Assembly: GCA_963787675.1 (NCBI GenBank)
Contig: CAWBDV010000024.1
Location: 1 to 64,000 of the forward strand
Length of the DNA stretch: 64,000 nt
Source of the DNA: JAJPKK01 sp963787675
GTDB lineage: Bacteria > Pseudomonadota > Alphaproteobacteria > Rhizobiales > Xanthobacteraceae
Direction of reading: 5' to 3'
Part shown: one piece after another, positions 1 to 9,442 of the stretch
How the letters are laid out: each line of letters opens with the position of its first letter
How positions within the stretch are numbered: position 1 is the first letter of the stretch
Translations under genes and position numbers: made by a program
The notes under the pieces: generated by a model
Told to the model about the DNA's origin: nothing
Database searches by the model: none
The model's input: the letters and a program-made list of their open reading frames with translations, nothing else

Positions 1-228
1 ATAATGCCCATCGCAACAAATATGGCAAGATAAATATGTTCCTCCCAATGCCAAATATGCTTCCGGAGGACCATATGATGAGGAAGACATAGCATCAGAT
101 CCTAAACCAACCCACGCAAAAAGTGATATCAAAGAAATTTTATGAAATATATTCGAATCTAATGGATTACGCGGTGCTCCAATGATTGAAGTCTTTAATT
201 TCTTAATATATGTTCCAATATCTTGCAT
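1..228 (-). CDS. APC-superfamily permease, 5' part only (runs off the window)
   Basis: Reading leftwards from an ATG at 226-228, the first residues match the cytoplasmic start of APC-superfamily amino-acid or cation permeases: a short basic stretch, a PRNPLD motif, a FHKISLI segment, then WVGLGSDAMSSSSYGPPEA, which is the unwound first membrane helix of this family. The rest of the gene lies outside the window. After about 60 codons the frame that continues the family pattern (EEHIYLAIFVAMGI) is shifted by one base near position 41-46, so either a sequence error or a real frameshift is present. A weak ribosome site lies upstream of the ATG. The substrate cannot be told. Base composition is archaeal-type AT-rich, like the next 5 kb. 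Confidence 0.6.
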   Translation of the reverse strand, partial: MQDIGTYIKKLKTSIIGAPRNPLDSNIFHKISLISLFAWVGLGSDAMSSSSYGPPEAYLALGGTYLSCHICCDGHY

Positions 229-779
229 TATTATTTCAGCCTTCACTCAATTTTTAATCATTTTGCTGGATTTTTTAAATTTTATGTAAGACTTTTCATC
301 AATATATAGCTCACAACTTAACGCTTAATTTGACATCAACCACTAAAGTTAATTCAAGCTGTCAAACAGAAAGATTACGTAGTTGAACCGAGAATCAATA
401 GAAACAACTTCCAAACAATCTATAGTCGTCGCATAAATTATTTACATTTATAAAACCAAATCTATAAACTGCTTGAAAGGGGATGTACGAATATTAGAAC
501 AATTCTAAATGGTAATTAAATTAACTTGCTACATATAATACTATCTATATGGTAAAGGCCAATTTTTTAACCTTTCCCCACACTATGTGTTATATAACAG
601 AGACTTGAGCAAAGAATAGAGATAACTACTCAAAAATAGATGTATTGTGACAACTGCATTTTCATAGAAGAGTTTAAAGAAAACTTAAAATAAGACACTG
701 TCTCTGGTTACCATTAACACATTTTTATACAAACGTCATGAATAACAGACAGAGATTATGAACTAATCAGAAAATTAAA
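229..779. other. AT-rich stretch with no recognisable gene
   Basis: No open frame longer than a few tens of codons and no recognisable protein or RNA is visible. It lies between the permease start and transposase debris and may hold the permease promoter. Confidence 0.5.
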
Positions 780-957
780 AAAACTTCGTCACTTCATTAT
801 TGGAGTGTAGTCATCAGGAAAAAAATGATGTAGTTTACAGAGATAAAGGATACTTGCAACAAAATCAAAAATTTATGATGCACAATGAAAAGAAAGTAAA
901 CGAAAATCTTCTGGAAATGAGTGATATATTAAGAAACAAGAGTATCAGCTCATAATC
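780..957 (+). pseudogene. IS5-type transposase, C-terminal fragment
   Basis: On the plus strand the codons from about 823 read DVVYRDKGYL and end, after about 40 codons, in LRNKSISS and a stop. DVVYRDKGY is the characteristic block before the last catalytic Glu region of IS5-family DDE transposases, and the following LRNK.IS also fits. Upstream codons are interrupted by stops. It lies head-on against a minus-strand fragment carrying the front half of a similar transposase, with the break at about 958, so the two halves are in opposite orientation. No terminal repeats are evident. It is a decayed remnant. Confidence 0.55.
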
Positions 958-959
958 CC

Positions 960-1500
960 TGCATATTATGCCATGAAGTTTGTATCAAAATGTGACTTAT
1001 CACTTTTTTTATATCCAGGTCCCATCTATGATTCTTTTTTTGATACATTTTGTCGAGGTTTATCCGCTTTTGCATGTTCAGGATCGGAACGGATAAAAGT
1101 AGAATTCTGAGTCATTCCCTTTGTTATTTTTCAAACCAAGTCAATAAAGTTGGTTTTGCAATTATTTCCATATTTTATTCTTTTTTGCAGTTATAAATAA
1201 TTCTTTTTTCAAATACAAGACTGTGGTACTGTCTGGTATGTACTTAGGAAATCCAAGAAATTCCATGGAAAAAATTCGATTAATACATTGTTTCACAAGT
1301 TCAAAGTCTGAAAGACCATGCAATTGATGCAAAAAAAGCATTTTAAACATAATGATTATGTCTGCTTCAGGTATGGCTCAGGAAACTTTTTTATTCAAAT
1401 ATATGAACTCAAAAATAATGCTAAAATATGTTCAATCAATTCAGGAATCAATTTCAGCAAGTATATCAACAACTAGCTGAAGGAAGTTTTATTTTTCTTT
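960..1500 (-). pseudogene. IS5-type transposase, N-terminal and central fragments
   Basis: The open piece at 1162-1350 carries the IS5 N-terminal domain (FKMLFLHQLHGLSD, then a LGFPKYIPDSTT block). Downstream, in another frame at about 965-1145, the central part is recognisable: KGMTQNSTFIRSDPEHAKADKPR followed, after an internal stop, by KSHFDTNFMA. Upstream of 1350 the frame can be followed (PEADIIIMFKM) through stops to about 1500. Several frameshifts and stops make it non-functional. The missing C-terminal end lies inverted at 780-957. Confidence 0.65.
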
Positions 1501-1944
1501 AAGAGCAAAATCATTGAGATTTCTCGTGAATAAAAATTGATTTTAAGAAATTTAAACTCTCCATTACTCAACTGTATAGGATTTTATCGCAATTTTCGAG
1601 AGTTACAATACAGTAGTTTTGTTACTTTGGATATATTGAAGGAATCTATATGACGTTTTGTTAATAATTTCACTAAAACGCAACGCAAAAAAAGAACCTG
1701 AGAAATAGGTTATGGCTTTAAGTGTTGAAAATAGTATACATTAAACTCCCTCTCTAAACTTCCCTAAAAATAGAAGTATAATCATTTTCCAAATTTGATC
1801 AAGATTCAAGTTAACGACTAAAATCCCTAAAAAAGTAAAAATTAAAAATATTTAACTAGCTGAATAAAAAACTGGAAAGAGAGCGAGTCTAAAGCCCTCA
1901 GCCTTCATGCAGATTGATGGTTAATTAAGCAGCCTCGACGCCGA
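1501..1944. other. AT-rich intergenic stretch, no gene seen
   Basis: Only short frames. It lies downstream of the site-2 protease gene and behind the 5' end of the transposase remnant, and may contain more unrecognisable insertion-sequence debris. Confidence 0.4.
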
Positions 1945-3750
1945 TCAGATCCACTGTCCAATAAAAGGCCCGAATATCATGAACATTAAGGAGAACAGGA
2001 TCAATATAGAAAACCCTGATGTTACAGAGCTTGATATCTTTTCCGACATTGCTTCACTCATTGTAAGCCTATATATAAAAGAATAAATAAAATCTTTAAA
2101 TACATATCCTCCATCCAGGGGTACTGTAGGTAGACAGTTAAAAAGTCCTATATAGAAGTTCAGCCAACCAACCCATAGCAACGTATTTGCGACCCAGAAA
2201 ATACTAATCCCTAAAGGTTCTGCCCAGCCCACAGGATGATAAAATTGCATGACAACGCCTGAAAATCCACGAAATCCTTCACCTGCAAATCCATAAATAG
2301 GAAGTCCAAAAAGGATAATCCAGCCTGTAGGCACTGCGAGTAAGGAAGGAATTTGTTTTAAGGCTTCAAGATATGACTTTGCCTGTGGCATCCACAAAGA
2401 AATTCCAAGGATAGGGCACTCTATAATCGCTTTATTCCCGTAGCGAACTCCAAGGAAGCCGGGTTTACCTTCAAAGGAATTAGAAGATAGTTTCACATCA
2501 AAAACAATAGTACCATTTTTATTGATGTTGCCCGTATAGTTTTCAGGAGGTATCAGTTCAACCTTTAAGGTCTGATTTGCCTTAGTTGTCTTCATGAAGT
2601 CTAAGAAACTCGCAATACTGTACATTTTAGCGTCATTGATCCGAACCATTACCATTCCGGTCTCAATTCCTGCAGCTTCTGCTGGACTTTCTTTAACAAC
2701 CTCTCCTACTAGCACTCCATTAAAGTAGTTTCTTGGAACTGAAACTGTATTTAAATAGTACACAGAACTAATACCGTCTTTTTTGGCATGAATGCGCACA
2801 GGAACCCCGGGTTTGACCTTTTCAAGATATGTCATAAGGTCTAAAGATGTAGTGATATACGTATCATCAACCTGTGTGATTATAACACCTTTCTGAATCC
2901 CTGCAAGACTAGCTGGGGAGCTTTCATTTACTTTTAAAACCATGGCGTCACTCAAAGGAGCAATTGCCCCAAGCACAGGCCCGAAGAAAAGGAGAAAAGC
3001 GATAAAAGCCACCGTAAAATTGGCCATAACCCCACTTGAAAGAATCCGCGCTCTTTGAGTCCTTGTGACTGTCTTTTCAGCCATTAAATAGGTTTTTTTA
3101 GCCTCAAATCCTTCATTCTCTTCCAATTCACCCCATTTATTCCCTTTCTGCTCCCATTCCTCGATTTCCTCAATAGTAGCTGTGAGAGGAAGTTCTTTTT
3201 TTACTTTCTCCTTCTTTCCGAAAAGCTGTTCATCATCAGGTTCCGCAAAACCCCCAACTGGAACCAGAGCAAACAGGATTCCCATTGATTTAACCCTTAT
3301 GCCTTCAACCCTGCAAAGAATCGCATGGGAGAACTCATGCACAACAAGGGCGACTATTAGAGCAATGATTCCCCATGTGAAGGGAATGAATTCGTTTACC
3401 CCAGGGATCAAAAAAATATTTTTTGGGGAATTGTACTTTCCAGGTTCTGGCACATTTCCATTCAGGAAGGAAGAATAAAGCGCGAGGTCCGAGAAAACGA
3501 TGATAAGGAACATTGAAAGCATTCCTGCAAACATTATCAAGATTCCAAGGTTTGCAAAGGTTCTCCAGTAAAGCTTAGGACGAGCCAATACATCCAACAT
3601 TTTCAGACCCTTAGTTGTTCTGATCATAAGAATGGGAAGTGATCCGAAAGTGCTTATGTTATACTTCTCAAGAGTACCCTTTCTGTCAAGAACGGAGACA
3701 AAGAACCAGTACAGTAAAAAAATGCCCAATGCAATGTTTGTGCCATTCAA
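1945..3750 (-). CDS. Site-2 type intramembrane metalloprotease (M50) with two PDZ domains
   Basis: A 601-residue polytopic membrane protein. An N-terminal helix (about 5-20) and further helices precede the zinc motif HEFSH at residues 138-142; the second M50 signature NCLPTVPLDGG lies at 538-548 with the metal-ligand Asp at about 546. Two PDZ-like domains (about 260-330 and 345-405) are inserted between the catalytic helices, the arrangement of archaeal site-2 proteases. The family cleaves membrane-anchored regulators or signal-peptide remnants inside the bilayer; the substrate here is unknown. The start is a TTG at 3748-3750 with an upstream TTAGGAG ribosome site at good spacing; no in-frame ATG fits as well. 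Wording and base composition fit Methanosarcina. It appears intact and monocistronic. Confidence 0.9.
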   Translation of the reverse strand: MNGTNIALGIFLLYWFFVSVLDRKGTLEKYNISTFGSLPILMIRTTKGLKMLDVLARPKLYWRTFANLGILIMFAGMLSMFLIIVFSDLALYSSFLNGNVPEPGKYNSPKNIFLIPGVNEFIPFTWGIIALIVALVVHEFSHAILCRVEGIRVKSMGILFALVPVGGFAEPDDEQLFGKKEKVKKELPLTATIEEIEEWEQKGNKWGELEENEGFEAKKTYLMAEKTVTRTQRARILSSGVMANFTVAFIAFLLFFGPVLGAIAPLSDAMVLKVNESSPASLAGIQKGVIITQVDDTYITTSLDLMTYLEKVKPGVPVRIHAKKDGISSVYYLNTVSVPRNYFNGVLVGEVVKESPAEAAGIETGMVMVRINDAKMYSIASFLDFMKTTKANQTLKVELIPPENYTGNINKNGTIVFDVKLSSNSFEGKPGFLGVRYGNKAIIECPILGISLWMPQAKSYLEALKQIPSLLAVPTGWIILFGLPIYGFAGEGFRGFSGVVMQFYHPVGWAEPLGISIFWVANTLLWVGWLNFYIGLFNCLPTVPLDGGYVFKDFIYSFIYRLTMSEAMSEKISSSVTSGFSILILFSLMFMIFGPFIGQWI

Positions 3751-3877
3751 GGAAATTCTCCTAAATTATTAAGCTGAACAATATATAGAGGACTTCGAGG
3801 CTCTGCAGAAATCCTGAATTTAATGCAAATTATTTTCACTATCTTTTTATTTACGTTATAGGCTACCAGTTTAAGTT

Positions 3878-4689
3878 TTACTTATTTGACTCGATTATTG
3901 AACTTTTTTGCCCGAAGTACTTCTCCAAACTTCTTTTGACAACAGAAAACGTTGTCTCCGCTATACTCCTTTGATCGTATTTAATCTTATCAAAGATTAA
4001 GGGTAGTTGTCTTCTGTATTTTCCCAAAATTTTAGTTCGCTTTCTTCTCCTTACAGGTATGATTGAGTCTGGTCTTATTTCTTCTCTAATTAGGGAATGG
4101 ATTTTTTCTGAATCATATTCTTTATCCATTACATAACATTGAGATTTTCTTATCCGATTTGTTTGTTTTATCAAAGCATTTGCATGTTTGATTTTATGAT
4201 ATTTTTTTGACTAATTTTCTATCCTTAAACTACCTTTTTATCTATGTCGACTGATATTGAAGTTTTCAAGAAGCTCCTTCGTAGCATCCATTTCTGCGGG
4301 AATAATAATAACTTGTATAGGAACTTGTAAATTCCGTTGCACCAATTGCCGTAATAGAGATCATTTCCCCATGTGAGTAAAACAACTTTAGAGTTTTTGA
4401 CAAAAGAAGGTTAAACAGAGAAGATGGAATTCTGGATACAAATTTTTAAAGGTAGTGAAACGTCGGGTCTATTAATATCGAGTTTTTCTTTTATATTGTT
4501 CCTTAAATCAATAAGTTCTACAAAATCACGATAATCTTTGCTGATATATTCCTTCAATAAAACCAGAACAAGAAATTGATTCTGGGTATAAATATGTTTG
4601 GAATATTTGCAGGAATAAATGTCCATTCTGGAAGACTGAATAGTTTTAGTGCTGATATCAACAAATTTAATGTACTTATTCGATTTCAA
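3878..4689 (-). pseudogene. DDE transposase (IS4/IS5-like), decayed
   Basis: Two open pieces of one transposase in the same orientation. The front piece (4411-4689) has YTQNQFLVLVLLKEY and KDYRDFVELIDL, typical of the N-terminal domain of insertion-sequence transposases abundant in Methanosarcina. The rear piece (3878-4174) has DKEYDSEKIHSLIREE, then IPVRRRKR, and ends with the catalytic-Glu helix block RSIAETTFSVVKR. The middle (4175-4410) is broken by stops and shifts, so no active enzyme can be made. Terminal inverted repeats were not identified. Confidence 0.75.
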
Positions 4690-4964
4690 TATTGTGTGTC
4701 TTCATTTTTTTGTGGGAAAATATAAGGGTATTTTATACCACAATGCTTATAAAAATATGGGGAAATGCACAACTTAGACGATTTCTACAGAGCCGAAATT
4801 CCATTGTTTTTTTCAAAACTGGAGAAAAACTAGGAAGATCAAAAAGATTCCTAATAACATTAGACAATGCCAATTGAGTGAAAATACGTTACAGTCATTT
4901 TAGCTGCTGGTATAATTATCTATTTCTACCTTCCGGATCAATCTCCTAAAAAGGTGTGATATTT

Positions 4965-5190
4965 TTGAGTTTCCTGGACAAGTTATTTAAAAAAAAAATC
5001 GAGGGAAAAACCATCGAGGAATGGTACGGTATTGCAGTAGATGAAAATGATCCTGAAAAAAAGATAAAGTACTTTGATAAGGTTCTTGAATTGAAACCTG
5101 GTTTTGCTGGGGCTTGGAACCTTAGAGGACTTGAGTTTGTTATCCTGAAAAAGTACGAGGATGCAATTAACTCTTTTGATAAAGCTCTTT
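4965..5190 (+). CDS. TPR protein, 5' part, cut off by the chimeric join
   Basis: From a TTG at 4965 (preceded by AAGGTG) the codons give SFLDKLFKKK, a common lead-in of methanosarcinal TPR proteins, then two TPR-like helix pairs: IEEWYGIAVDENDPEKKIKYFDKVLELKPG and AWNLRGLEFVILKKYEDAINSFDKALS. A GTG at 4956 is an alternative start. After about residue 75 the sequence changes abruptly to Ala/Pro/Arg-rich GC-rich codons unrelated to TPR. The frame happens to stay open to the end of hpnH at 6740, but this fused product is an artefact of the join, not a natural fusion. Confidence 0.75.
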
Positions 5191-5196
5191 CTGCTG
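5188..5196. other. Junction between archaeal-type and alphaproteobacterial-type DNA
   Basis: Left of this point the DNA is AT-rich and codes for a TPR repeat; right of it the DNA is GC-rich from the very next codons. The change falls in the middle of a TPR motif (after FDKALS). Only a few bases at the boundary could belong to either side. No insertion sequence, tRNA or repeat marks the place. Confidence 0.85.
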
Positions 5197-5582
5197 CCGC
5201 CCCACGCCCAGCCCCTGCAGGGTTTAAGACATCAAAGGCCGCGTCCCGCAACCATTTCCGGCTCCGGCCACACGATTTCTCTATCCCGCAGGCCCCGGCT
5301 CCGCGGGGCGCAGGCCCCCGGCGCATTGTGACGCGTCGCTGCGCCCTGGGCGGCTTTCGCGCGTTAAGTATAGCCCGCGGGCAACAACTGACGGAAAAGA
5401 CGATGGAACGGCCCGCTTGGGCTTGGCGTTCCACACGGACGTTGATAGTTGATATGATGCACAAGGGAGGTGCATCCGCGGCCCTCCCGACTGGCTGCGA
5501 CGCCGAAGGCTTCCCTGCCCTCTGCGTCGGCGAGATGATTTGCATGCGTGCCCAGCGCGTCGTCAGGAGAGAGACGTCGGAA
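5197..5582. other. Upstream region of hpnH, no gene
   Basis: GC-rich, open in one frame by chance but without protein-like composition (runs of Ala, Pro and Arg). It should contain the hpnH promoter and leader, possibly truncated by the join. A purine-rich AGGAGAGAGA lies 10-20 bases before the hpnH start. Confidence 0.5.
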
Positions 5583-6740
5583 ATGACGATACCGTTTCTC
5601 AAGGAAATCAAGATCGGCGCGTACCTCTTGAAGCAGAAGATGGCGGGCCGCGAGCGCTATCCGCTGGTGCTAATGCTGGAGCCCTTGTTCCGGTGCAACC
5701 TTGCCTGCGTCGGCTGCGGCAAGATCGACTACCCTGATCCGATTCTAAATCGCCGCCTGTCGGTCGAGGAATGCCTCGCCGCGGTCGACGAGTGCGGCGC
5801 GCCGATGGTGGCGATCCCCGGCGGCGAGCCGCTGATCCACAAGGACATCGGCGCGATCGTCAAGGGCATCGTGGCGCGCAAGAAGTTCGTGTCGCTGTGC
5901 ACCAACGCGCTGCTCTTGGAAAAGAAGCTCGATCAGTTCGAGCCGTCGCCCTACCTGTTCTTTTCGGTGCATCTCGACGGGCTCAAGGACCATCACGACA
6001 AGTCGGTGTCGCAGGAAGGCGTGTTCGACCGCGCGATATCGGCGATCAAGGCGGCGAAGGCCCGCGGCTTCTCGGTCAACGTCAATGCCACGATCTTCGA
6101 TGGCCATCCCGCCGAGGACATCGCGGCCTTCCTCGATCTCGCCAAGTCGCTCGACGTCGGCGTTTCGATCTCGCCCGGCTACGCCTATGAGCGCGCGCCG
6201 GACCAGGAGCATTTCCTCAGCCGCCGCAAGACCAAGGAGCTGTTCCGCCGGGTGTTCGCGCTCGGCAAGGGCAAAGGCTGGAAGCTGATGCATTCCGGCA
6301 TGTTCGTCGATTTTCTCGCCGGCAATCAGACCTTCCACTGCACGCCGTGGGGCATGCCGACGCGCAACATCTTCGGCTGGCAGAAGCCCTGCTATCTCCT
6401 CGGCGAGGGCTACGCCTCCTCGTTCAAGGAGCTGATGGAGACGACGGACTGGGACGCCTACGGCACCGGCCGCTACGAGAAATGCGCGAACTGCATGGCG
6501 CATTGCGGCTACGAGCCGACCGCCGCGGCCGCGACTTTCGCACACCCGATCGAGGCGATGCGCATCGCCATGTTCGGCGTGCGGACCGCGGGGCCGATGG
6601 CGCCGGAGATCCCGCTCGAGCGCCAGCGCCCGGCGCAATATATGTTCTCGCGCCACGTCGAGAAGATGCTGGCCGACGTCAGCCCGACCAAGGCCCGCGC
6701 CAAGGAGCCGCCGGTCAAGGAACCGGCCGCCCGGGGTTAG
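5583..6740 (+). CDS. hpnH: HpnH, adenosyl-hopane transferase (radical SAM)
   Basis: A 385-residue radical SAM protein whose sequence matches HpnH closely along its whole length. The cluster cysteines are C38, C42 and C45 (CNLACVGC), followed by the SAM-binding GGEPL; a C-terminal Cys-rich segment (YEKCANCMAHCGYEP) is typical of the family. HpnH attaches the 5'-deoxyadenosyl group of SAM to diploptene to give adenosylhopane, the first side-chain step of bacteriohopanepolyol synthesis. The start chosen (MTIPFLKEIKIG) gives the usual length; the frame extends upstream only because of the chimeric join. In relatives hpnH usually follows shc and hpnG, which here lie 55 kb away on the other strand. 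Confidence 0.95.
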   Translation: MTIPFLKEIKIGAYLLKQKMAGRERYPLVLMLEPLFRCNLACVGCGKIDYPDPILNRRLSVEECLAAVDECGAPMVAIPGGEPLIHKDIGAIVKGIVARKKFVSLCTNALLLEKKLDQFEPSPYLFFSVHLDGLKDHHDKSVSQEGVFDRAISAIKAAKARGFSVNVNATIFDGHPAEDIAAFLDLAKSLDVGVSISPGYAYERAPDQEHFLSRRKTKELFRRVFALGKGKGWKLMHSGMFVDFLAGNQTFHCTPWGMPTRNIFGWQKPCYLLGEGYASSFKELMETTDWDAYGTGRYEKCANCMAHCGYEPTAAAATFAHPIEAMRIAMFGVRTAGPMAPEIPLERQRPAQYMFSRHVEKMLADVSPTKARAKEPPVKEPAARG

Positions 6741-7333
6741 CGCTCCCGGAGCCCGCAATCCAAAGTTCGTAGGGCAAAGCGCAGCGTGCCCACCACAGCG
6801 AGCACGGCGGCAGCAGCACCGTGCGCAAAATCGCGATGCCTTGGCCGCCTTTGCCCGCCCTACCGGCCGCCGACCGGGGGCCGTTTTTCCCTGAGAACAG
6901 GGAAAATAACAGCGAAACCCAAAAATCAGCCTTCCGGCGGCGCATGGCTCCGCGATTCGTCCAATGGTGCCAACGACGTGGCTCCAAACCGGGTCGTCGT
7001 TCGGCGCATCGAAACAGCGAAACTTTGGGCTCCAGCAGGGAAACCGGCGCAATGAACCATGGATGCACCTCGCAGATAGTGCGCGTTCGCATAGGATGAC
7101 TATATTATAGGATTATTCCTATTGCATCAATCGTCTTCGCGAATTCGCTCCGCGCGGTCGCAGGCTCAAGGCCTAGATGGATGCCGTTCCATGGAGCGAA
7201 GCTTTCGTTGTACGCGGGCGCCAGCAACGGCGCGCTTTACCCCCCAAAGCAGACGCGGCGGCGTTTTCTCTGGCATACTGAGTTCACGATTGCGGATGAA
7301 CCGCGACGGACGGTGCCTTTCAGGGAGGGACTG
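6741..7333. other. Intergenic region after hpnH
   Basis: No convincing gene. It holds a GTAGGGCAAAGCGCAGCG stretch of the kind found in dispersed rhizobial intergenic repeats (about 6768-6785), the palindrome described separately, and the promoter and ribosome site (AGGGAGGGA at 7322-7330) of the next gene. Confidence 0.5.
6885..6906 (+). terminator. Perfect hairpin downstream of hpnH
   Basis: TTTTCCCTG and CAGGGAAAA form a perfect 9-bp stem around AGAA. It lies about 145 bases after the hpnH stop. The stem is flanked by A/T-rich bases but not by a clear U tract, so it may be a terminator or part of a dispersed repeat. Confidence 0.4.
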
Positions 7334-8236
7334 ATGCTCTCATTGAGGTCGAAAACCGAATCATTTGCGTTCGGCGGCATTGTGCTGGCGGCCGGCGGTT
7401 TGGCCGTCTGCCTGACGGCGGCGATGCTCGCCGCGGGCACGGCATGGGCAGAGCCGGACAACGCCATCCCGCAATTTGCTTCGGCTAGCTTCGGCTGGCA
7501 GTCGAACTTCGAGGATTGGGAGGATCCGCCGTCCGGCGCCGGCCATGGCCCGATCAAGAATGATCCGGCGCATCCGTTCCGCAATAACGCCGAGGGGAAT
7601 CGGGCCGGCACCGGCGCGACCAAGCGCATCACCAACACCAAAGACCCGGTGCTCAAGCCGTGGGCGGCAGCGCAGATCCAGGCGACCAATGACGAGATAC
7701 TGCAGGGCGTCCGCGACATTCCCTTTACGGCGCAATCGCGATGCTATCCGGGCGGCGTTCCCGGCCAGCTTCTATGGCCCTTCGAGCCCGTCTATTTCAT
7801 CCAAAAACCCAACGAGGTGTGGATGATGTGGCAGCGCGACCACTTGGTGCGTCGCATCTACCTCACCGACAAGCATTCCGAACACGTGACGCCGTCGTGG
7901 TTCGGCGAATTGATCGGCCATTACGAAAACGGCAATACGCTGGTGGTCGATACCATCGGGCTCTCTACCAAGGTCAGCTACATCGACAATTTTCGTACGC
8001 CCCACAGCGAGAAGCTGCATGTGGTCGAGCGCTTTACCATCGAGCCGGGCGGCAAAGGGATGTCCGCGCTGGTGACGGTCGAGGACCCCGACGCGTTCAA
8101 TGCGCCGCTCACCATGACGAGGCGATGGTTCAAGTTCAACGGCCCGATGCTCGAAACCGTCTGCGCCGAGAACAACGGCGATTTCTTCCACCAGAACCTG
8201 TTTCCCCAGCCCGAGGCAGAGGCGCCGGACTTTTGA
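7334..8236 (+). CDS. Secreted protein of an uncharacterised family (HSEKLHVVER motif)
   Basis: A 300-residue protein with a signal peptide (hydrophobic core about 13-33, cleavage near AWA-EP). The mature part has RCYPGGVPGQL, then HVTPSWFGELIGHYENGNTLVVDTIGL, then PHSEKLHVVERF and a VEDPDAF...W segment, ending in PDF. The same motifs in the same order occur in the protein at 40952-41896, so the two are paralogs. Similar proteins occur in rhizobia and acidobacteria without an assigned activity as far as I know. Conserved His, Trp and Asp residues suggest an extracellular enzyme or binding protein, but this is a guess. The ATG at 7334 follows a strong AGGGAGGGA; upstream ATGs in the same frame lack one. 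Confidence 0.8.
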   Translation: MLSLRSKTESFAFGGIVLAAGGLAVCLTAAMLAAGTAWAEPDNAIPQFASASFGWQSNFEDWEDPPSGAGHGPIKNDPAHPFRNNAEGNRAGTGATKRITNTKDPVLKPWAAAQIQATNDEILQGVRDIPFTAQSRCYPGGVPGQLLWPFEPVYFIQKPNEVWMMWQRDHLVRRIYLTDKHSEHVTPSWFGELIGHYENGNTLVVDTIGLSTKVSYIDNFRTPHSEKLHVVERFTIEPGGKGMSALVTVEDPDAFNAPLTMTRRWFKFNGPMLETVCAENNGDFFHQNLFPQPEAEAPDF

Positions 8237-8346
8237 CCTTCAAGGGATTCGGCAAACCCAGTCAGGACTTCCGGCCGTCGACGAGCATAGCGATCAAAAT
8301 GGAACTCGCGTTAGTCGACTTCGCGCCGCTATGACCGAATGCCTCT

Positions 8347-8655
8347 TCAACGAGTATGGAACCCATTTCCACCATCTCCGGTGCCGACAAAGAAGCTGCT
8401 GCTGGGACCCTCGGCACGGGCTGGCACGATTCTTGTTCCACCCAGTTGGGGCCCAGGCTGGATTTTCAAGCCGTTCGCAATCGCCGGGATCGCCGGCTCC
8501 GAGCCGCCAGTGGCAAAAATAGCCTTCGGCCTAAGTTCAGCTGATGCCCACACTATGAGTGCGACCGCGACCCCGCCTGCGAGCACCGCGGAGATGATCC
8601 GCAATCTGTTTGAGGTTGACGATGTGCCCTGAAAAACCAATGATTGCTGGTTCAT
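8347..8655 (-). CDS. Small membrane-anchored protein, unknown function
   Basis: 102 residues: a short polar N-terminus, one membrane helix (about 18-37, ISAVLAGGVAVALIVWASA) and an outside tail rich in Gly and Pro. The ATG has an excellent GGAGGG ribosome site six bases upstream, which is the main reason to accept it. First seen of several tiny membrane proteins encoded on this strand between 8.3 and 10.2 kb. I do not recognise the family. Confidence 0.55.
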   Translation of the reverse strand: MNQQSLVFQGTSSTSNRLRIISAVLAGGVAVALIVWASAELRPKAIFATGGSEPAIPAIANGLKIQPGPQLGGTRIVPARAEGPSSSFFVGTGDGGNGFHTR

Positions 8656-8725
8656 TTCTGCCCTCCAGACAAAAGGTTCGTTGCTCAGTCATGGTTTTGA
8701 TTAATTTTGAAATGCTACAACCTCT

Positions 8726-9382
8726 TCAGTATTTGCACGTGCTCAGCACCAGCTGAGTGAATGGATCAATATTCAATTGATTATCCAAAGTAGACCCAAA
8801 CATCTCAAGCCAAGCCTCCTGCGCGGAATAGGCAGCTTTTTCCCGCGCTTCCGGACACTCAAACTTCTCACCTGCGATGTTCTGCAAGTGGTGAACCATT
8901 TCGTGCACCAAGATCGAGGTCTCCGCTGCCGTTCTGCCGGTCCATCCATTTGGGAGATAAATGGTTCTGGTGTCGTCGTCGTAGATCGCAACGCTCTCGT
9001 CGTTTCGGTCGACCGGCTGCAATGGATTGAAGGCCAGGGGCACCGTACGCGACTCCGCGCCAGTCCAGCCGCGGCGCAGGTTTGCCATTGTCTTTGGGTC
9101 CACCAAATTCACCCGCGGTGGATCGCCGATCGCGGGCAGATCGAAGTTCTGTGCAAGCCACTTGCTAATCAATACCAGCAGGGGCTTCGTCGGACCGTTA
9201 TCCTTCGATACTGTCTTGGTTGCATCGGATGCTTGGTGCATCAGACCGAATAGCTCCGTCACGTCGCCTGGCTGAAGATAGAAACGCGATTCTGGCGGCA
9301 ACTCATTCGAAGTCTGGGCTTGCGATGCGCCAGCCACCGTAATGATCACGACCGAGCAAACGATTCGATTGAGGATTTGCAT
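8726..9382 (-). CDS. Secreted zincin-like protein with HEMVHH motif
   Basis: 218 residues with a signal peptide (about 1-22, cleavage after SQA). The mature part contains a metallopeptidase-like HEMVHHLQN motif (HExxH) near residue 160, preceded by a short strand segment TIYLPNGWTG and followed by CPEAREKAAYSAQEAWL, where a Glu or Tyr could act as third ligand. This resembles a family annotated in rhizobia as a domain of unknown function with HExxH; proteolysis is unproven. It lies within a same-strand row of small membrane proteins and may be exported to act near them. Confidence 0.7.
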   Translation of the reverse strand: MQILNRIVCSVVIITVAGASQAQTSNELPPESRFYLQPGDVTELFGLMHQASDATKTVSKDNGPTKPLLVLISKWLAQNFDLPAIGDPPRVNLVDPKTMANLRRGWTGAESRTVPLAFNPLQPVDRNDESVAIYDDDTRTIYLPNGWTGRTAAETSILVHEMVHHLQNIAGEKFECPEAREKAAYSAQEAWLEMFGSTLDNQLNIDPFTQLVLSTCKY

Positions 9383-9442
9383 TTATCTCTACCCTGATAT
9401 CGCGAAAAGGCAGACTTACCCCCTTTGCCAATATGGTCGGAC

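Noticed and set aside
4692..4877. Short plus-strand frame (61 codons) in the archaeal part
   Set aside because: No ribosome site or recognisable pattern; likely transposon debris.
4956..6740. A 594-residue TPR-radical SAM fusion protein
   Set aside because: The frame is open only because the archaeal and bacterial pieces were joined in phase; the linker is non-protein-like and hpnH has its own start at 5583.
5745..7052. Long minus-strand frame opposite hpnH
   Set aside because: Arg/Ala/Gly-rich antisense shadow of a GC-rich gene; no family and no ribosome site.
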